Shown here piece after piece: positions 10,028 to 18,512 of a stretch of DNA of 45,756 bases. Origin of the DNA: Thermoflexia bacterium (GTDB lineage Bacteria > Chloroflexota > Anaerolineae > B4-G1); assembly GCA_011192155.1 (NCBI GenBank), contig DUEK01000018.1, positions 1 through 45,756 of the forward strand, given 5' to 3'. How positions within the stretch are numbered: the stretch's first letter is position 1; every line of letters begins with the position of its first letter. The notes beneath the pieces were generated by a model, which worked only from the letters and a program-made list of their open reading frames with translations, was not told the origin of the DNA and did no database searches. Both the position numbers and the translations under genes were made by a program.

Positions 10028-11059
10028 TCATTCCGCATATATATCATACACCAGATCAGAGAGCAGCTCGGCGACGAATCGCACGGTCGAGATGGCGCGG
10101 CCGTACAGCATCCGCGTAGGGCCTATGATACCCAGCGCCCCGGTCACAAAGTCGGTCACGCCGTAGCGCGCCAGTACCAGGCTACAGGCCTGGAGTTCAT
10201 CCCAACGTCCCTCGCCGCCGATGAGCACCCGCACACTGCCGGTCTCTGGGCTGAGGGCGTCGGTCAACACCGCTTCGAGAAAGCTGCGTTCTTCCATGAC
10301 GCGCATCAGCCCCTGGGCCGTGTCCACCTCGGCGAACTCGGGCTGCTGTAGCACTTCGCTCAAACCATCACGGTAGACGGTTCCGGCGGTGTGCGTGTCG
10401 GTGCGCTGCATAATGTCTAACACGAGATTGACCACATCGGTTTCGAAAGGGGGGAGCTCGTGAACGTGCGCCTGAATCTCGACAGCCGTAAGCTCGTTAC
10501 AAAGCTGGTTGAGCCGGTCGCTGGCCTCATTGAGCGATTTCTGGTTGAGAGGCTCGATCAGGTTCAACATCTGTTGCTTGACCAGCCCCCCGCGCAGGAC
10601 GAGGACGAGCAGCACCGACCGCCCTTGGGTGGAGATGAGTTGCAAGTGTTTGTAGTGCGCCTGGGTAGCCTGAGGCGTTGTTACCAGAGCGGCCCCACTG
10701 GTAGTGCTGGCCAGTACTGAAGCCGCCAGGGGCATCCATTGTTCAAAGTCTGGGCGCGCCTGGTGGAACTGGTGGGCGATGGTGCGCCGTTCTTGCAACG
10801 GCAGTTCGGCCTCACCCAGCAACCGCTCGACAAAGTGATTGTACCCCTTGTGCGTGGGAACGCGCCCGGCGGAGGTGTGTGGATGGGAGAGGTAGCCTAA
10901 TTCCTCCAGTAGAGATAGTTCGTTGCGCACGGTGGCTGTGCTCACGTGGAGCCTGTAATACTCGACCAATGCGCGAGAACTGATCGGGCAGGCGTTTTTC
11001 ACATACTCCCGCACGACCAGACCCAAAATTGTTTGCTGACGTGGTGTTAATTCATTCAT
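10028..11059 (-). CDS. hrcA: Heat-inducible transcription repressor HrcA
   Basis: A 343-residue HrcA, the repressor that binds CIRCE operators of class I heat-shock genes and is usually kept active by GroEL. The N-terminal winged-helix domain is intact: LTPRQQTILGLVVREYVKNACPISS, then VSTATVRNELSLLEELGYLSHPHTSAGRVPT. The C-terminal part carries VLIGGEGRWDELQACSLVLARYG and GALGIIGPTRMLYGRAISTVRFVAELLS. It is the first gene of the operon and is preceded by a perfect CIRCE only 14 nt before its ATG, so the operon should be autoregulated. Confidence 0.96.
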   Translation of the reverse strand: MNELTPRQQTILGLVVREYVKNACPISSRALVEYYRLHVSTATVRNELSLLEELGYLSHPHTSAGRVPTHKGYNHFVERLLGEAELPLQERRTIAHQFHQARPDFEQWMPLAASVLASTTSGAALVTTPQATQAHYKHLQLISTQGRSVLLVLVLRGGLVKQQMLNLIEPLNQKSLNEASDRLNQLCNELTAVEIQAHVHELPPFETDVVNLVLDIMQRTDTHTAGTVYRDGLSEVLQQPEFAEVDTAQGLMRVMEERSFLEAVLTDALSPETGSVRVLIGGEGRWDELQACSLVLARYGVTDFVTGALGIIGPTRMLYGRAISTVRFVAELLSDLVYDIYAE

Positions 11060-11073
11060 CTCTTTGGCTCATT

Positions 11074-11100
11074 TTAGCACTCTCACTAGTAGAGTGCTAA
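11074..11100 (-). promoter_or_regulatory. CIRCE operator (HrcA binding site)
   Basis: TTAGCACTC-N9-GAGTGCTAA is a perfect match to the CIRCE consensus, with the 9-bp palindrome arms at 11074-11082 and 11092-11100. It lies just after the predicted transcription start and directly before hrcA, so bound HrcA would block initiation and possibly early elongation. Confidence 0.97.
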
Positions 11101-11114
11101 AACTTCAGTTTTCA

Positions 11115-11143
11115 ATCATACCACAGGGGGCATAATCTGTCAA
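11115..11143 (-). promoter_or_regulatory. Sigma70-type promoter of the hrcA-grpE-dnaK-dnaJ-prmA operon
   Basis: On the minus strand TTGACA (11143-11138) and TATGAT (11120-11115) are separated by exactly 17 bp. Transcription should start near 11108, eight bases before the CIRCE. One base upstream of the -35 box begins the MITE-like element 11145-11290. Confidence 0.85.
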
Positions 11144-11144
11144 A

Positions 11145-11290
11145 CTCAGTAGATCCAAAATGTTACGACAACAAGACCTCGGAGGTCTCTCGAGAGCGCC
11201 TTTGCCGGTAAAAACGGGCGCAATCTAAGCAATTTTGCTGCCAATGTCACCTTCCGAGACCTCCGAGGTCTGGAATTTGGATCTACTGAG
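11145..11290. mobile_element. MITE-like element, copy 1 (146 bp)
   Basis: The element has perfect 15-bp terminal inverted repeats, ctcagtagatccaaa and tttggatctactgag. Internally the sequence gacctcggaggtctc recurs in inverted orientation, so the whole unit can fold. It contains no ORF. It is identical to the copy at 14613-14758 except for two substitutions. No clear target duplication can be read at either copy. The next ~25 bp (ctacgagatccaaaag) repeat part of the terminal sequence, perhaps a remnant of another copy. Confidence 0.85.
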
Positions 11291-11428
11291 GCTACGAGAT
11301 CCAAAAGTTCCCAATGGCACAACTCTTCCGTGGGCTGGCCCGCCAGTTGCCTGCCTCAGCTTTTCAGGAGCTTGCCCCCAATGTGTGACAGCCGCACGCC
11401 TCGCGTTTCGCGTTTCACGTTTCTGAGG

Positions 11429-11434
11429 TATAAT
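11429..11434 (+). promoter_or_regulatory. Candidate -10 box for the site-2 protease gene
   Basis: A consensus TATAAT lies 21 bp before the ATG at 11455 and would give a leader of about 14 nt. No good -35 hexamer is visible at 17 bp. GGAGGAG at 11442-11448 is the ribosome binding site. Confidence 0.4.
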
Positions 11435-11454
11435 CTGGCCCGGAGGAGCAATCA

Positions 11455-12663
11455 ATGGAACAAGAAGTAACAGAGACGCAATCCCCAGAATCTACTACTG
11501 CGACGCAGTTGGTGGCCGTCGGCCAGTTGCGCCGGCAGCTCACAGGCCTGATGCGCATCAAAGTACACGAAATCGTGCAGCCCCCCGACGCAGTGATCGT
11601 CTTTCGGGGAGAGATGAACGACGACACGCAGGCCGCCTTTGAGCAAATCTCGCAGCGCTTTGCCGACGTGGGCTATACCGCCTGGCTCCGCGATCGGCCC
11701 GATGGGGGGCACGAGATCGTCGCCACCAAGGGAATGCACGAGCGCAAACCAGGTCGCGCGTGGGTCAACGTGGCCTTGTTCTTGGCGACCCTGTTCAGCG
11801 TGCTCTACGTCGGCGCTGCAAACGCGCTGCTGGACGCCGGGATAGAGGTGGATCCGGAGAGCCTGGACGCGCTGACCATGCCGCTGACCTATCTGCATTG
11901 GGGCATTCCCTTTGCGGCCACGCTGCTGGGCATTCTACTGGCCCACGAACTGAGCCACTATTTTGTCGCCCGGCGGTATGGCTCGCCCGTCAGTCTGCCC
12001 TACTTTATCCCTATGCCGCCGTTTTTCAGCATCATTGGCACGATGGGCGCAGTCATCGTGCAGCGAGCGCCGATGCGCAGCCGCAAGGCGCTGTTCGATA
12101 TCGGTATCGCCGGCCCAGTGGGCGGCCTGATCGTCGCCATTCCGTTGCTGATTCTGGGGCTGGCGCTCTCTAGCGTTGGGAGGCCACCTCTCGACGTGGA
12201 CGTCGTTTTGCAAGAGGGCAACTCGATTCTCTACCTGGGGCTTAAATACCTGGTATTCGGCAAGATTCTCCCCAGCGGGGGGGAAGACGTCTGGCTGCAC
12301 TCGGTCGCCTTTGCCGGCTGGGTTGGGTTGTTGGTCACAATGATCAACCTGATCCCGGTGGGCCAATTGGACGGCGGGCACGTCGCCTACGCGCTCCTGG
12401 GCCGCCGGGCCTGGACTTTAGGTTACGCCGTCATTGGGGCAATGGTGGCCTGGGGCGGGTGGCTGCTGATGAACGGCAACCAGGCCGGCGGTTTTTGGTT
12501 GACGTGGAGCTTTTTGAACATGATGATGAACCGGCAACACCCGCCGCCGCTGGATGACGCCACCAGGGTCGGTTGGCGGCGCGTCGCTTGGGGATTGCTG
12601 TCGCTGGTGATATTCGTCTTGCTGTTCATGCCCGAACCGATGAAAACAGTTTACCTGCGATAA
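11455..12663 (+). CDS. Site-2 protease family (M50) membrane metalloprotease
   Basis: A 402-residue multi-spanning membrane protein. The zinc ligands lie in HELSH (H164-H168), inside the second membrane segment, and the third ligand is expected in NLIPVGQLDGGH (D306), matching the S2P NPxDG-like motif. The first ~95 residues are cytoplasmic and soluble, followed by VNVALFLATLFSVLYVGAA. About seven hydrophobic segments are visible, with a final one near the C-terminus (SLVIFVLLFMP). Domain order resembles the EGY1/S2P branch rather than RseP, and there is no PDZ domain. These enzymes cleave membrane proteins within the bilayer, often releasing regulators; the substrate is unknown. A good GGAGGAG supports the start. 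An RmlC-like gene follows after 10 bp. Confidence 0.88.
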   Translation: MEQEVTETQSPESTTATQLVAVGQLRRQLTGLMRIKVHEIVQPPDAVIVFRGEMNDDTQAAFEQISQRFADVGYTAWLRDRPDGGHEIVATKGMHERKPGRAWVNVALFLATLFSVLYVGAANALLDAGIEVDPESLDALTMPLTYLHWGIPFAATLLGILLAHELSHYFVARRYGSPVSLPYFIPMPPFFSIIGTMGAVIVQRAPMRSRKALFDIGIAGPVGGLIVAIPLLILGLALSSVGRPPLDVDVVLQEGNSILYLGLKYLVFGKILPSGGEDVWLHSVAFAGWVGLLVTMINLIPVGQLDGGHVAYALLGRRAWTLGYAVIGAMVAWGGWLLMNGNQAGGFWLTWSFLNMMMNRQHPPPLDDATRVGWRRVAWGLLSLVIFVLLFMPEPMKTVYLR

Positions 12664-12673
12664 GGAGCGTGTA

Positions 12674-13132
12674 ATGATTCACGGAGTAGAGATAAAAGAA
12701 CTGACCACCCACACCGACGAGCGCGGCTTTTTCCGCGAAGTTGTTCGGGGCAGCGACCCCATCTTTCCCGAGGGTTTTGGACAGTGGAGCCACACTATGT
12801 CCTATCAAGGCGTTGCCAAGGCGTGGCACGTGCATCAGAAACAGGTGGATTGGTGGTACGTGGCGGTGGGCGCGATCAAAGCCGCCCTCTACGATACCCG
12901 TTCCGATTCGCCCACCTATGGCGAGATACAGGAATTGTTGATGGGCGAGGGACAGCCGGCGATCGTGCTCAAAATCCCGCCCGGCGTGGCCCACGGCTAC
13001 CGGGTACTGAACGGGCCTGCGCACGTCTTTTACATCGTCTCGCGCGAGTATGACAGCAGCGACGAGGGCCGCATCCCCTACGACGACCCCGAGATCGGCT
13101 ACGATTGGACGGCGGGGACAGAGATCAGTTAG
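12674..13132 (+). CDS. RmlC-like cupin (dTDP-4-dehydrorhamnose 3,5-epimerase family)
   Basis: A 152-residue protein of the RmlC fold. DERGFFREVVRG near the N-terminus, HVHQKQVDWWYVAVGAIKAAL in the centre and the ILKIPPGVAHGYRVL segment match the dTDP-sugar 3,5-epimerase family, which makes dTDP-L-rhamnose precursors for surface polysaccharides. It is shorter than typical RmlC (about 180 residues), and the usual RGLHYQ segment reads KAWHVHQ, so substrate specificity is uncertain. AAGGAG precedes the ATG. It lies 10 bp after the protease gene and just before miaB; no other rhamnose-pathway genes are nearby. Confidence 0.75.
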   Translation: MIHGVEIKELTTHTDERGFFREVVRGSDPIFPEGFGQWSHTMSYQGVAKAWHVHQKQVDWWYVAVGAIKAALYDTRSDSPTYGEIQELLMGEGQPAIVLKIPPGVAHGYRVLNGPAHVFYIVSREYDSSDEGRIPYDDPEIGYDWTAGTEIS

Positions 13133-13158
13133 AGCTTGGAACCGGTTGGAATGACGGG

Positions 13159-14541
13159 GTGAAATACTATATCTGGACCATTGGCTGTCAAATGAACGAG
13201 GCCGACTCGCTCCGTCTGGCCTCCGCGCTGGAGCGGCTGGGCTATACGCCCGTCGACCGGCCCGAGCAAGCTGACGTGGTCGTGCTCAATACCTGCGTCG
13301 TGCGCCAATCGGCTGAGGACAAGGTCTATGGGCGGCTGGGCTCGCTCAAGCCGCTGAAGGAACAGCGACCGGAGAGGGTCATCGGGTTGATGGGCTGTCT
13401 GGTGGGCGATGTTCTACAAGACCCGGCCTTGCTGCGGCGCCGCTTCCCCTGGGTGGACGTGCTTATGCCCCCCTCGGAACCGGGGCCGCTGCTGGAACTC
13501 TTGACCGAGCAGGGCCTGACCGACGAGGGCCGGGCAATAGAGGCAGCGGAGGTCGCCCGCCGCTACCGATTGCAGGATGGCGACCTGCTCCTCCCAGCCC
13601 GCGAGCGAGGCGCGCTCGTCTTGGCCTACGTCCCGGTCGTGCTGGGTTGCTCCCACGCCTGTTCCTACTGTATCATTCCCTATCGGCGCGGCGTCGAGCG
13701 CAGCCGCCCCCCGGAGGAGATCGTTGCCGAGGCAAAGTCCCTGGCCGCGCAAGGCGTAAAACAGATCACCCTCCTGGGCCAGATCGTGGATCGCTATGGC
13801 CTAGACTTGCAAACGTCGGATTGGAACAATAATAATCCACGCAGCCTCGCAGACTTGCTCCGCCAAATTCACGAGATTGAGGGATTGGAGCGCATCCGCT
13901 TTCTCACCAGCCACCCCAGTTGGATGACGGATGACCTGCTGGACGCGGTGGCCGAACTGCCCAAGGTATGCGAGCACATTGAGGTTCCGGTGCAGGCCGG
14001 CGACGATGAGGTGCTATCCCGCATGCGGCGCGGCTATACCGTTGATGACTATCGAAAACTGATCGTCCGCATCCGCAACCGGCTGGGCGACAATCAAGGA
14101 GGCCACACCTCCGGCGCATCTATTGCCACTGATATCATCGTCGGTTTTCCCGGCGAGACGGCCGAGCAGTTCCAACACACCTACGACCTGTTGGTCGAGC
14201 TGCGGCTGGACAAGGCCCACATCGCCCGTTACTCCCCCCGCCCGCAGACGTTGGCCGCGCGCCGCTTCCCCGACGACGTGCCGCTCGCAGAAAAAGAGCG
14301 TCGCCGTAAAGCGCTCGACGACCTGCAATCCGAGATCGTGGGCGAGATCAATGCACGGTTATTGGGGCAGACGGTCGAGGCGCTGGTCGAGGGTAAAGAC
14401 AGGCGGAAGGGACGCTGGTATGGGCGCACCCGCACCGACAAGCTGGTCTTTTTCGAGGACGAGCGAGACTGGCGTGGGCGGATGGTAAACGTGCGCGTCA
14501 CCTGGGCCGGGCCGTGGTCGCTGATCGGAGAGGTTGGCTAG
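13159..14541 (+). CDS. miaB: tRNA-2-methylthio-N6-isopentenyladenosine synthase MiaB-like methylthiotransferase
   Basis: A radical-SAM methylthiotransferase that adds a methylthio group to i6A37 of tRNAs. The N-terminal UPF0004 domain has three cysteines in TIGCQMNEADS, LNTCVVRQSAEDK and GLMGCLVG. The radical-SAM cluster motif is CSHACSYC, within LGCSHACSYCIIPYRRGVERSRP. A C-terminal TRAM domain (LLGQTVEALVEGK and on) is present. The ORF track starts at a TTG at 13105 inside the preceding gene. I prefer the GTG at 13159, giving VKYYIWTIGCQMN and 460 residues, which matches the family N-terminus. The two starts cannot be separated by a strong ribosome binding site. Confidence 0.9.
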   Translation: MKYYIWTIGCQMNEADSLRLASALERLGYTPVDRPEQADVVVLNTCVVRQSAEDKVYGRLGSLKPLKEQRPERVIGLMGCLVGDVLQDPALLRRRFPWVDVLMPPSEPGPLLELLTEQGLTDEGRAIEAAEVARRYRLQDGDLLLPARERGALVLAYVPVVLGCSHACSYCIIPYRRGVERSRPPEEIVAEAKSLAAQGVKQITLLGQIVDRYGLDLQTSDWNNNNPRSLADLLRQIHEIEGLERIRFLTSHPSWMTDDLLDAVAELPKVCEHIEVPVQAGDDEVLSRMRRGYTVDDYRKLIVRIRNRLGDNQGGHTSGASIATDIIVGFPGETAEQFQHTYDLLVELRLDKAHIARYSPRPQTLAARRFPDDVPLAEKERRRKALDDLQSEIVGEINARLLGQTVEALVEGKDRRKGRWYGRTRTDKLVFFEDERDWRGRMVNVRVTWAGPWSLIGEVG

Positions 14542-14542
14542 A

Positions 14543-14559
14543 GGCGCGGTGACCGCGCC
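14543..14559 (+). terminator. Small hairpin after miaB
   Basis: ggcgcgg-tga-ccgcgcc forms a perfect 7-bp GC stem with a 3-nt loop directly after the miaB stop. There is no T-tract, so it is at best a weak terminator. Confidence 0.3.
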
Positions 14560-14612
14560 CCCACGATCAGGTCGCTGGCGCCATGCTTGGTGCGCGTTAT
14601 GTGATAGCCAGC

Positions 14613-14758
14613 CTCAGTAGATCCAAAATGTTACGACAACAAGACCTCGGAGGTCTCTCGAGAGCGCCTTTGCCGGTAAAAACGGGTGCAATCTAAGCAA
14701 TTTTGCTGCCAATGTCACCTTCCGAGACCTCCGAGGTCTGAAATTTGGATCTACTGAG
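14613..14758. mobile_element. MITE-like element, copy 2 (146 bp)
   Basis: This copy has the same length, terminal inverted repeats and orientation as 11145-11290, with two substitutions (gggtgcaat for gggcgcaat and ctgaaattt for ctggaattt). Both copies flank the protease-RmlC-miaB block in direct orientation, about 3.47 kb apart, so recombination between them could delete it. Confidence 0.85.
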
Positions 14759-14787
14759 CCTCCCTCCCCTTCTCACCTCGATAGAAA

Positions 14788-14982
14788 ATGCGCCATCTCG
14801 TCACCGCTGTATATCTGTTCCAGAGTACTCCAGTCCTGACCCCACCAACGAATTGGAGGGTAAAAGTGACGCGCCCACACCCATTTTCCCAGCAATTCAA
14901 GGAGACCCGGAAGAGATCAAGTCGCTCCGCGAGCTGTGGGTTATGTGTGAGCGTCTGCCCGCAGGGCGCTATCGAATTTTGA
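14788..14982 (+). pseudogene. Probable remnant of a 4Fe-4S ferredoxin-like protein
   Basis: The last 16 residues of this 64-residue ORF read SCGLCVSVCPQGAIEF, a typical C-terminal half of a [4Fe-4S] cluster motif (CxxCxxxCP with GAI). The first cluster cysteine expected three residues upstream is missing, and the upstream residues do not look like a ferredoxin. In a neighbouring frame the sequence GDPEEIKSL just upstream resembles the lead-in to such a motif, suggesting a frameshift. The start lies only 29 bp after the MITE copy, so the 5' part may have been lost on insertion. It ends 13 bp before the transketolase gene. Confidence 0.4.
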
Positions 14983-14995
14983 GATTGGAGATGAC

Positions 14996-17296
14996 ATGAC
15001 CGACAACCATACTCGCTTTGTGCGGCGTTACGAGGAACTGAGCCAGCACTTTGATCACTGGGAGAAAACCAAAGACCTGATTGACCAACTGATTGACCTG
15101 ACCCTCAACTACCGGCAGAGCGGGCATCCGGGTGGATCGCGCTCCAAGGTACACGCCTTGCTGGTCACGCTGCTCAGCGGCGTGATGCGCTGGGACATTC
15201 GCCATCCCGAAAAGCGATTCGGCGACCGCTTTATTTTGGGGGCCGGGCACACCATCCCGCTCGTCTATTGCGCGCTGGCGGTGCTCAACGAGGCGTTGCG
15301 TATCAAGCACCGGCAGACCGGCGACGAGCGGTACGCTATCCCCAATGCCAAAGAGCGCGTCCTGTACTGGGAGGATTTGTTGGACTTTCGACGGCGCGGG
15401 GGACTCTCAGGCCACGCCGAGATGGAGGGCAAGACGCTGTTCCTCAAATTCAACACCGGCCCCTCTGGGCACGGCAGCCCGGCGGCGACCGGCGCGGCGC
15501 TGGCGCTCAAGCGGGCCGGCGCTGATGGCGTCAAGGTGTTCATCTTTGAAGGCGAGGCCGGCCTGACGCCCGGCGCGACCCACGAGACGGCCAACTCGGC
15601 CTGGGGGCTGGCGCTGGACAATCTCTACTATATCGTGGACTGGAACGACTTTGGCATTGACGATCACCCGGTCAGCAGCGCGGTCTATGGCACGCCCGCC
15701 GATTGGTTCGGCTCGCACGGCTGGCGCGTGTTCGGCGCGGAGCAGGGCAGCGAGTGGGGCGCGGTGACGCGCGCCTTGCTCTCGATGGCGATGGAACCGA
15801 ACCCCGACCGCGCGCCCAGCGTGACGTGGCTCAAGACGCGCAAAGGGCGCGAATATCTCAAATACGATAACAAGTCGCACGGCTCGCCGCACGAGATCAA
15901 CAGCGACCTGTTCTGGGAGACCAAGCACACGTTCGCCGAAAAGTACGGCGTGACGTTCACCAACTTTGGCGGCCCCGCGCCTCAAGACCCCGCCGCGCTG
16001 CGGGCCGAGTTCGAGGCGAATTTGCGGGCCGTGATGGACGCGCTGCACCGTGACCAATCGCTGGTGGACTATTTGGCCGATACACTGACGGCCCTGGGCG
16101 ATAGCGTGCCCGACGAGATTCCCACGTTCCGGCTGGGCAAACGCGGCAATCCTTTCCAGGACGAGCGGCTGTACGACTATGAGAACTATCCGGCCGAGAT
16201 GTACGCCGCGCCTGGCGCGCGCGTCGCCAACCGGGCCGCGCTGGGCAAGTGGGGCGCGTGGGCCAATACCTTTGGCGCGCGGGAGTACGGCCGTCCGTTG
16301 TTTGTGGCCTGCTCGGCCGACCTGGCCGGCTCGACGAATATCAGTGGGTTCGGCGAGCATTACGGCTGGTACGAGCGGTATGGCTCCCCGGAGGGTGTGT
16401 TGCTGCCGCAAGAGATCACCGAGTTTGCCAACGCCGGCATCATGACCGGTATGGCGACGGTCAACTTTGCGCTCGACCCGGAGGGAGCCTTCGATGGCTT
16501 CTGGGGTGCGTGCTCCACCTATGGCTCGTTTTCGTATCTAAAGTACGGCATGTTCCGCCTGTTCAGTCAACTGGCGCAGGATTGCGATTGGCAAGTGGGC
16601 AAGGTGATCTGGGTCGCCGGCCATTCTGGGCCGGAGACGGCGGACGACAGCCGCACTCACTTTGGCATCTTTGCTCCCGGCGTGACGCAACTCTTCCCCG
16701 CCGGATCGGTCATCAACTTGCACCCGTGGGAATACAACGAGGTACCGGTGTTGCTGGGCGCGGCGTTGCAGCAACCGGTTCCCATCGTCGCCCTGCACCT
16801 GACCCGCCCGCCTATCCAGATTCCCGACCGTGAAAAGCTAGGGCTGCCGTCTCACTTTGAGGCGGCGCGGGGCGCATATATCGCGCGCGATCATCGTCCC
16901 GACCAGCCGCGCGGCGGTACGGTGATCGTGCAGGGAACCAGCGCCATGGTCAGCATCGTGGACATTTTGCCAGAGCTGGACGAGCGGGGCTTGAACGTCA
17001 AGATCGTCTGCGCGACCAGCCCGGAACTGTTCGCGCTTCAGCCGGAGGAGTACCGCTTGCGAGTGCTCTCGCCCGGCGACCGCGCTGATTCGACCGTCAT
17101 CACCACGCAGGCCCGCCGGTTGATGCACGATTGGCTGTTCAACAAAACGGCCGAGGCGTATGCACTATCGGCCGATTGGGACGATCGCTGGCGCAGCGGG
17201 GGGACGTTGAGTGAGGTGATTGACGAGGCGCATCTATCACCACGCCGGGTGTTGGAGGGCATTGAGCGTTTTGCGCGGGATCGAGACGCCCGCTAG
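14996..17296 (+). CDS. Divergent transketolase
   Basis: A 766-residue thiamine-diphosphate enzyme with the full transketolase order: N-terminal ThDP domain (SGHPGGSRSKV, GDRFILGAGHTIPL, NTGPSGHGSPAATG), central Pyr domain (VACSADLAGSTN, QEITEFANAG), and C-terminal domain. Transketolases move two-carbon units between sugar phosphates in the pentose phosphate and Calvin cycles. The cofactor-binding motif, usually GDGxxxEG, reads GEAGLTPG; the metal-binding Asp is thus Glu and the downstream Glu is Pro, while DWNDFGID keeps the Asn. It is longer than E. coli TktA (about 660) and clearly distant, so the substrate may differ. GGAG lies five bases before the ATG. A ferredoxin remnant precedes it. 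Confidence 0.82.
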   Translation: MTDNHTRFVRRYEELSQHFDHWEKTKDLIDQLIDLTLNYRQSGHPGGSRSKVHALLVTLLSGVMRWDIRHPEKRFGDRFILGAGHTIPLVYCALAVLNEALRIKHRQTGDERYAIPNAKERVLYWEDLLDFRRRGGLSGHAEMEGKTLFLKFNTGPSGHGSPAATGAALALKRAGADGVKVFIFEGEAGLTPGATHETANSAWGLALDNLYYIVDWNDFGIDDHPVSSAVYGTPADWFGSHGWRVFGAEQGSEWGAVTRALLSMAMEPNPDRAPSVTWLKTRKGREYLKYDNKSHGSPHEINSDLFWETKHTFAEKYGVTFTNFGGPAPQDPAALRAEFEANLRAVMDALHRDQSLVDYLADTLTALGDSVPDEIPTFRLGKRGNPFQDERLYDYENYPAEMYAAPGARVANRAALGKWGAWANTFGAREYGRPLFVACSADLAGSTNISGFGEHYGWYERYGSPEGVLLPQEITEFANAGIMTGMATVNFALDPEGAFDGFWGACSTYGSFSYLKYGMFRLFSQLAQDCDWQVGKVIWVAGHSGPETADDSRTHFGIFAPGVTQLFPAGSVINLHPWEYNEVPVLLGAALQQPVPIVALHLTRPPIQIPDREKLGLPSHFEAARGAYIARDHRPDQPRGGTVIVQGTSAMVSIVDILPELDERGLNVKIVCATSPELFALQPEEYRLRVLSPGDRADSTVITTQARRLMHDWLFNKTAEAYALSADWDDRWRSGGTLSEVIDEAHLSPRRVLEGIERFARDRDAR

Positions 17297-17318
17297 TGGG
17301 GCAAATTGCCAATTTGTC

Positions 17319-18212
17319 CTAGAACCGCTGCACGCTGGGCCGGAGGTCGAGTTCGTCTATTAGCGTGTTCAGTTCGGCGTCAGTGAGCGGGCGGCCCTGG
17401 CCGGCGTAGGCGGTCAGCGCCGCCTCCATCATATTAGTGCCGAAGGAGCGCCCCTCAAAACGGGGCGTGGTCGTGATCAGCATACGCGCGCCCCGCTCGC
17501 GCACCAATTCGACGTTTTCGGCGGTGGTGGTGTTGGTGACGATGGTCTTGCCCGTGATGTCGTGGGGCATGTACTTGCGCATAAAGAGGAAATCGCCCGC
17601 GATCAGGTCGGCTTGCTCCCAGTAACGCTGGTACTTGGGTTCGTGCTCCGCCCCACCGCTGCCGTAAAAGATCATGCTCATCGGAAAGTAACTTACAAAG
17701 GGCAGCATCACGCGGGCCACGCGGCGAAAGTTCTTGATGCCCCGGACGGGGATGGGGACGCCGAGCGCCACCATCAGGTCGCCAAAGATCACCTCGTCGC
17801 TCACGTCGCTCACGGCCTGGCCCAACCCCAAGCGATCCACGGCTACCGGCACAAAGGCGCAGTGAAAGTGAGGGATGCCGCCCAGTTCCGGCTCTGCCAG
17901 CTCCCAGAGGCGGCGCTCCAGCGTGTGCTTTAGCCCGCGACCATCCACGACGGGCGTCTGGTGGACGTCCTTGATCAGCTTTAGGGCGGCGTGCAGGGGG
18001 TATTCGCGATCGTCCAGGCGCAGGTACATGTCGGCGCCGCCCATGCCAAAGGCGTCTACCTTGCCATCCAATTCGGCGTACAATCGCTGTGCCTTTGGCA
18101 CGTCGCCATCGGTGCCGATGCGCTCGACGCTGATCTCTTTCCCCTTGAGCTTGACGATGACTTTTTTATCACGGCTGGAACTTCCCAGGCTGACGCTGAC
18201 GGCTCGTTTCAT
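17319..18212 (-). CDS. Conserved protein, often labelled quinate 5-dehydrogenase-like
   Basis: A 297-residue soluble protein. It starts MKRAVSVSLGSSSRDKKV with a good AAGGAG seven bases upstream. Recognisable blocks are DAFGMGGADMYLRLDDREYPL and HDITGKTIVTNTTTAENVELVRERGARMLITTTPRFEGRSF. I recall homologues in Chloroflexota and Firmicutes being annotated as quinate/shikimate dehydrogenase-like, but I see no clear Rossmann glycine-rich motif or shikimate-pathway neighbour here, so enzymatic function is unproven. It converges on the transketolase with a 22-bp gap. Confidence 0.6.
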   Translation of the reverse strand: MKRAVSVSLGSSSRDKKVIVKLKGKEISVERIGTDGDVPKAQRLYAELDGKVDAFGMGGADMYLRLDDREYPLHAALKLIKDVHQTPVVDGRGLKHTLERRLWELAEPELGGIPHFHCAFVPVAVDRLGLGQAVSDVSDEVIFGDLMVALGVPIPVRGIKNFRRVARVMLPFVSYFPMSMIFYGSGGAEHEPKYQRYWEQADLIAGDFLFMRKYMPHDITGKTIVTNTTTAENVELVRERGARMLITTTPRFEGRSFGTNMMEAALTAYAGQGRPLTDAELNTLIDELDLRPSVQRF

Positions 18213-18243
18213 AAGATTACTCCTTCTGGAGTCTGGCGTTTTT

Positions 18244-18306
18244 GTTCGTAGTGACGGCTTCAGCCGTCCAAAAGGCTCAAAAGCGGCTAAAGCCGCTACT
18301 ACGAAC
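18244..18306. repeat. Intergenic inverted-repeat element (REP/MITE-like)
   Basis: The left arm gttcgtagtgacggcttcag and the right arm ggctaaagccgctactacgaac are imperfect inverted copies around a short spacer. Each arm also contains a small internal palindrome (cggctt-agccg). The gttcgtagtagcggcttt-type sequence resembles short interspersed repeats I recall from Chloroflexota and cyanobacterial genomes. Confidence 0.65.
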
Positions 18307-18512
18307 CCCCATATCTAGCGCCTTTATTGTTGCCTACCCCAAGATGTGGGCATTCTGAAAATTTGCCAGACTCGAGTCATTTGATTTGTAGCATAGGCCC
18401 TCGTGGCCGTTTTTGACCTCATAAGCCGCCCACAAGGGGCTATACTACAGATTCCCTACAGGCTCCCAAATCATTTGAAACACACCCTAATGAGAATTGC
18501 TGGTTGTTAAGG

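Noticed and set aside
15407-16411. 334-residue minus-strand ORF
   Set aside because: Antisense to transketolase; no motif.
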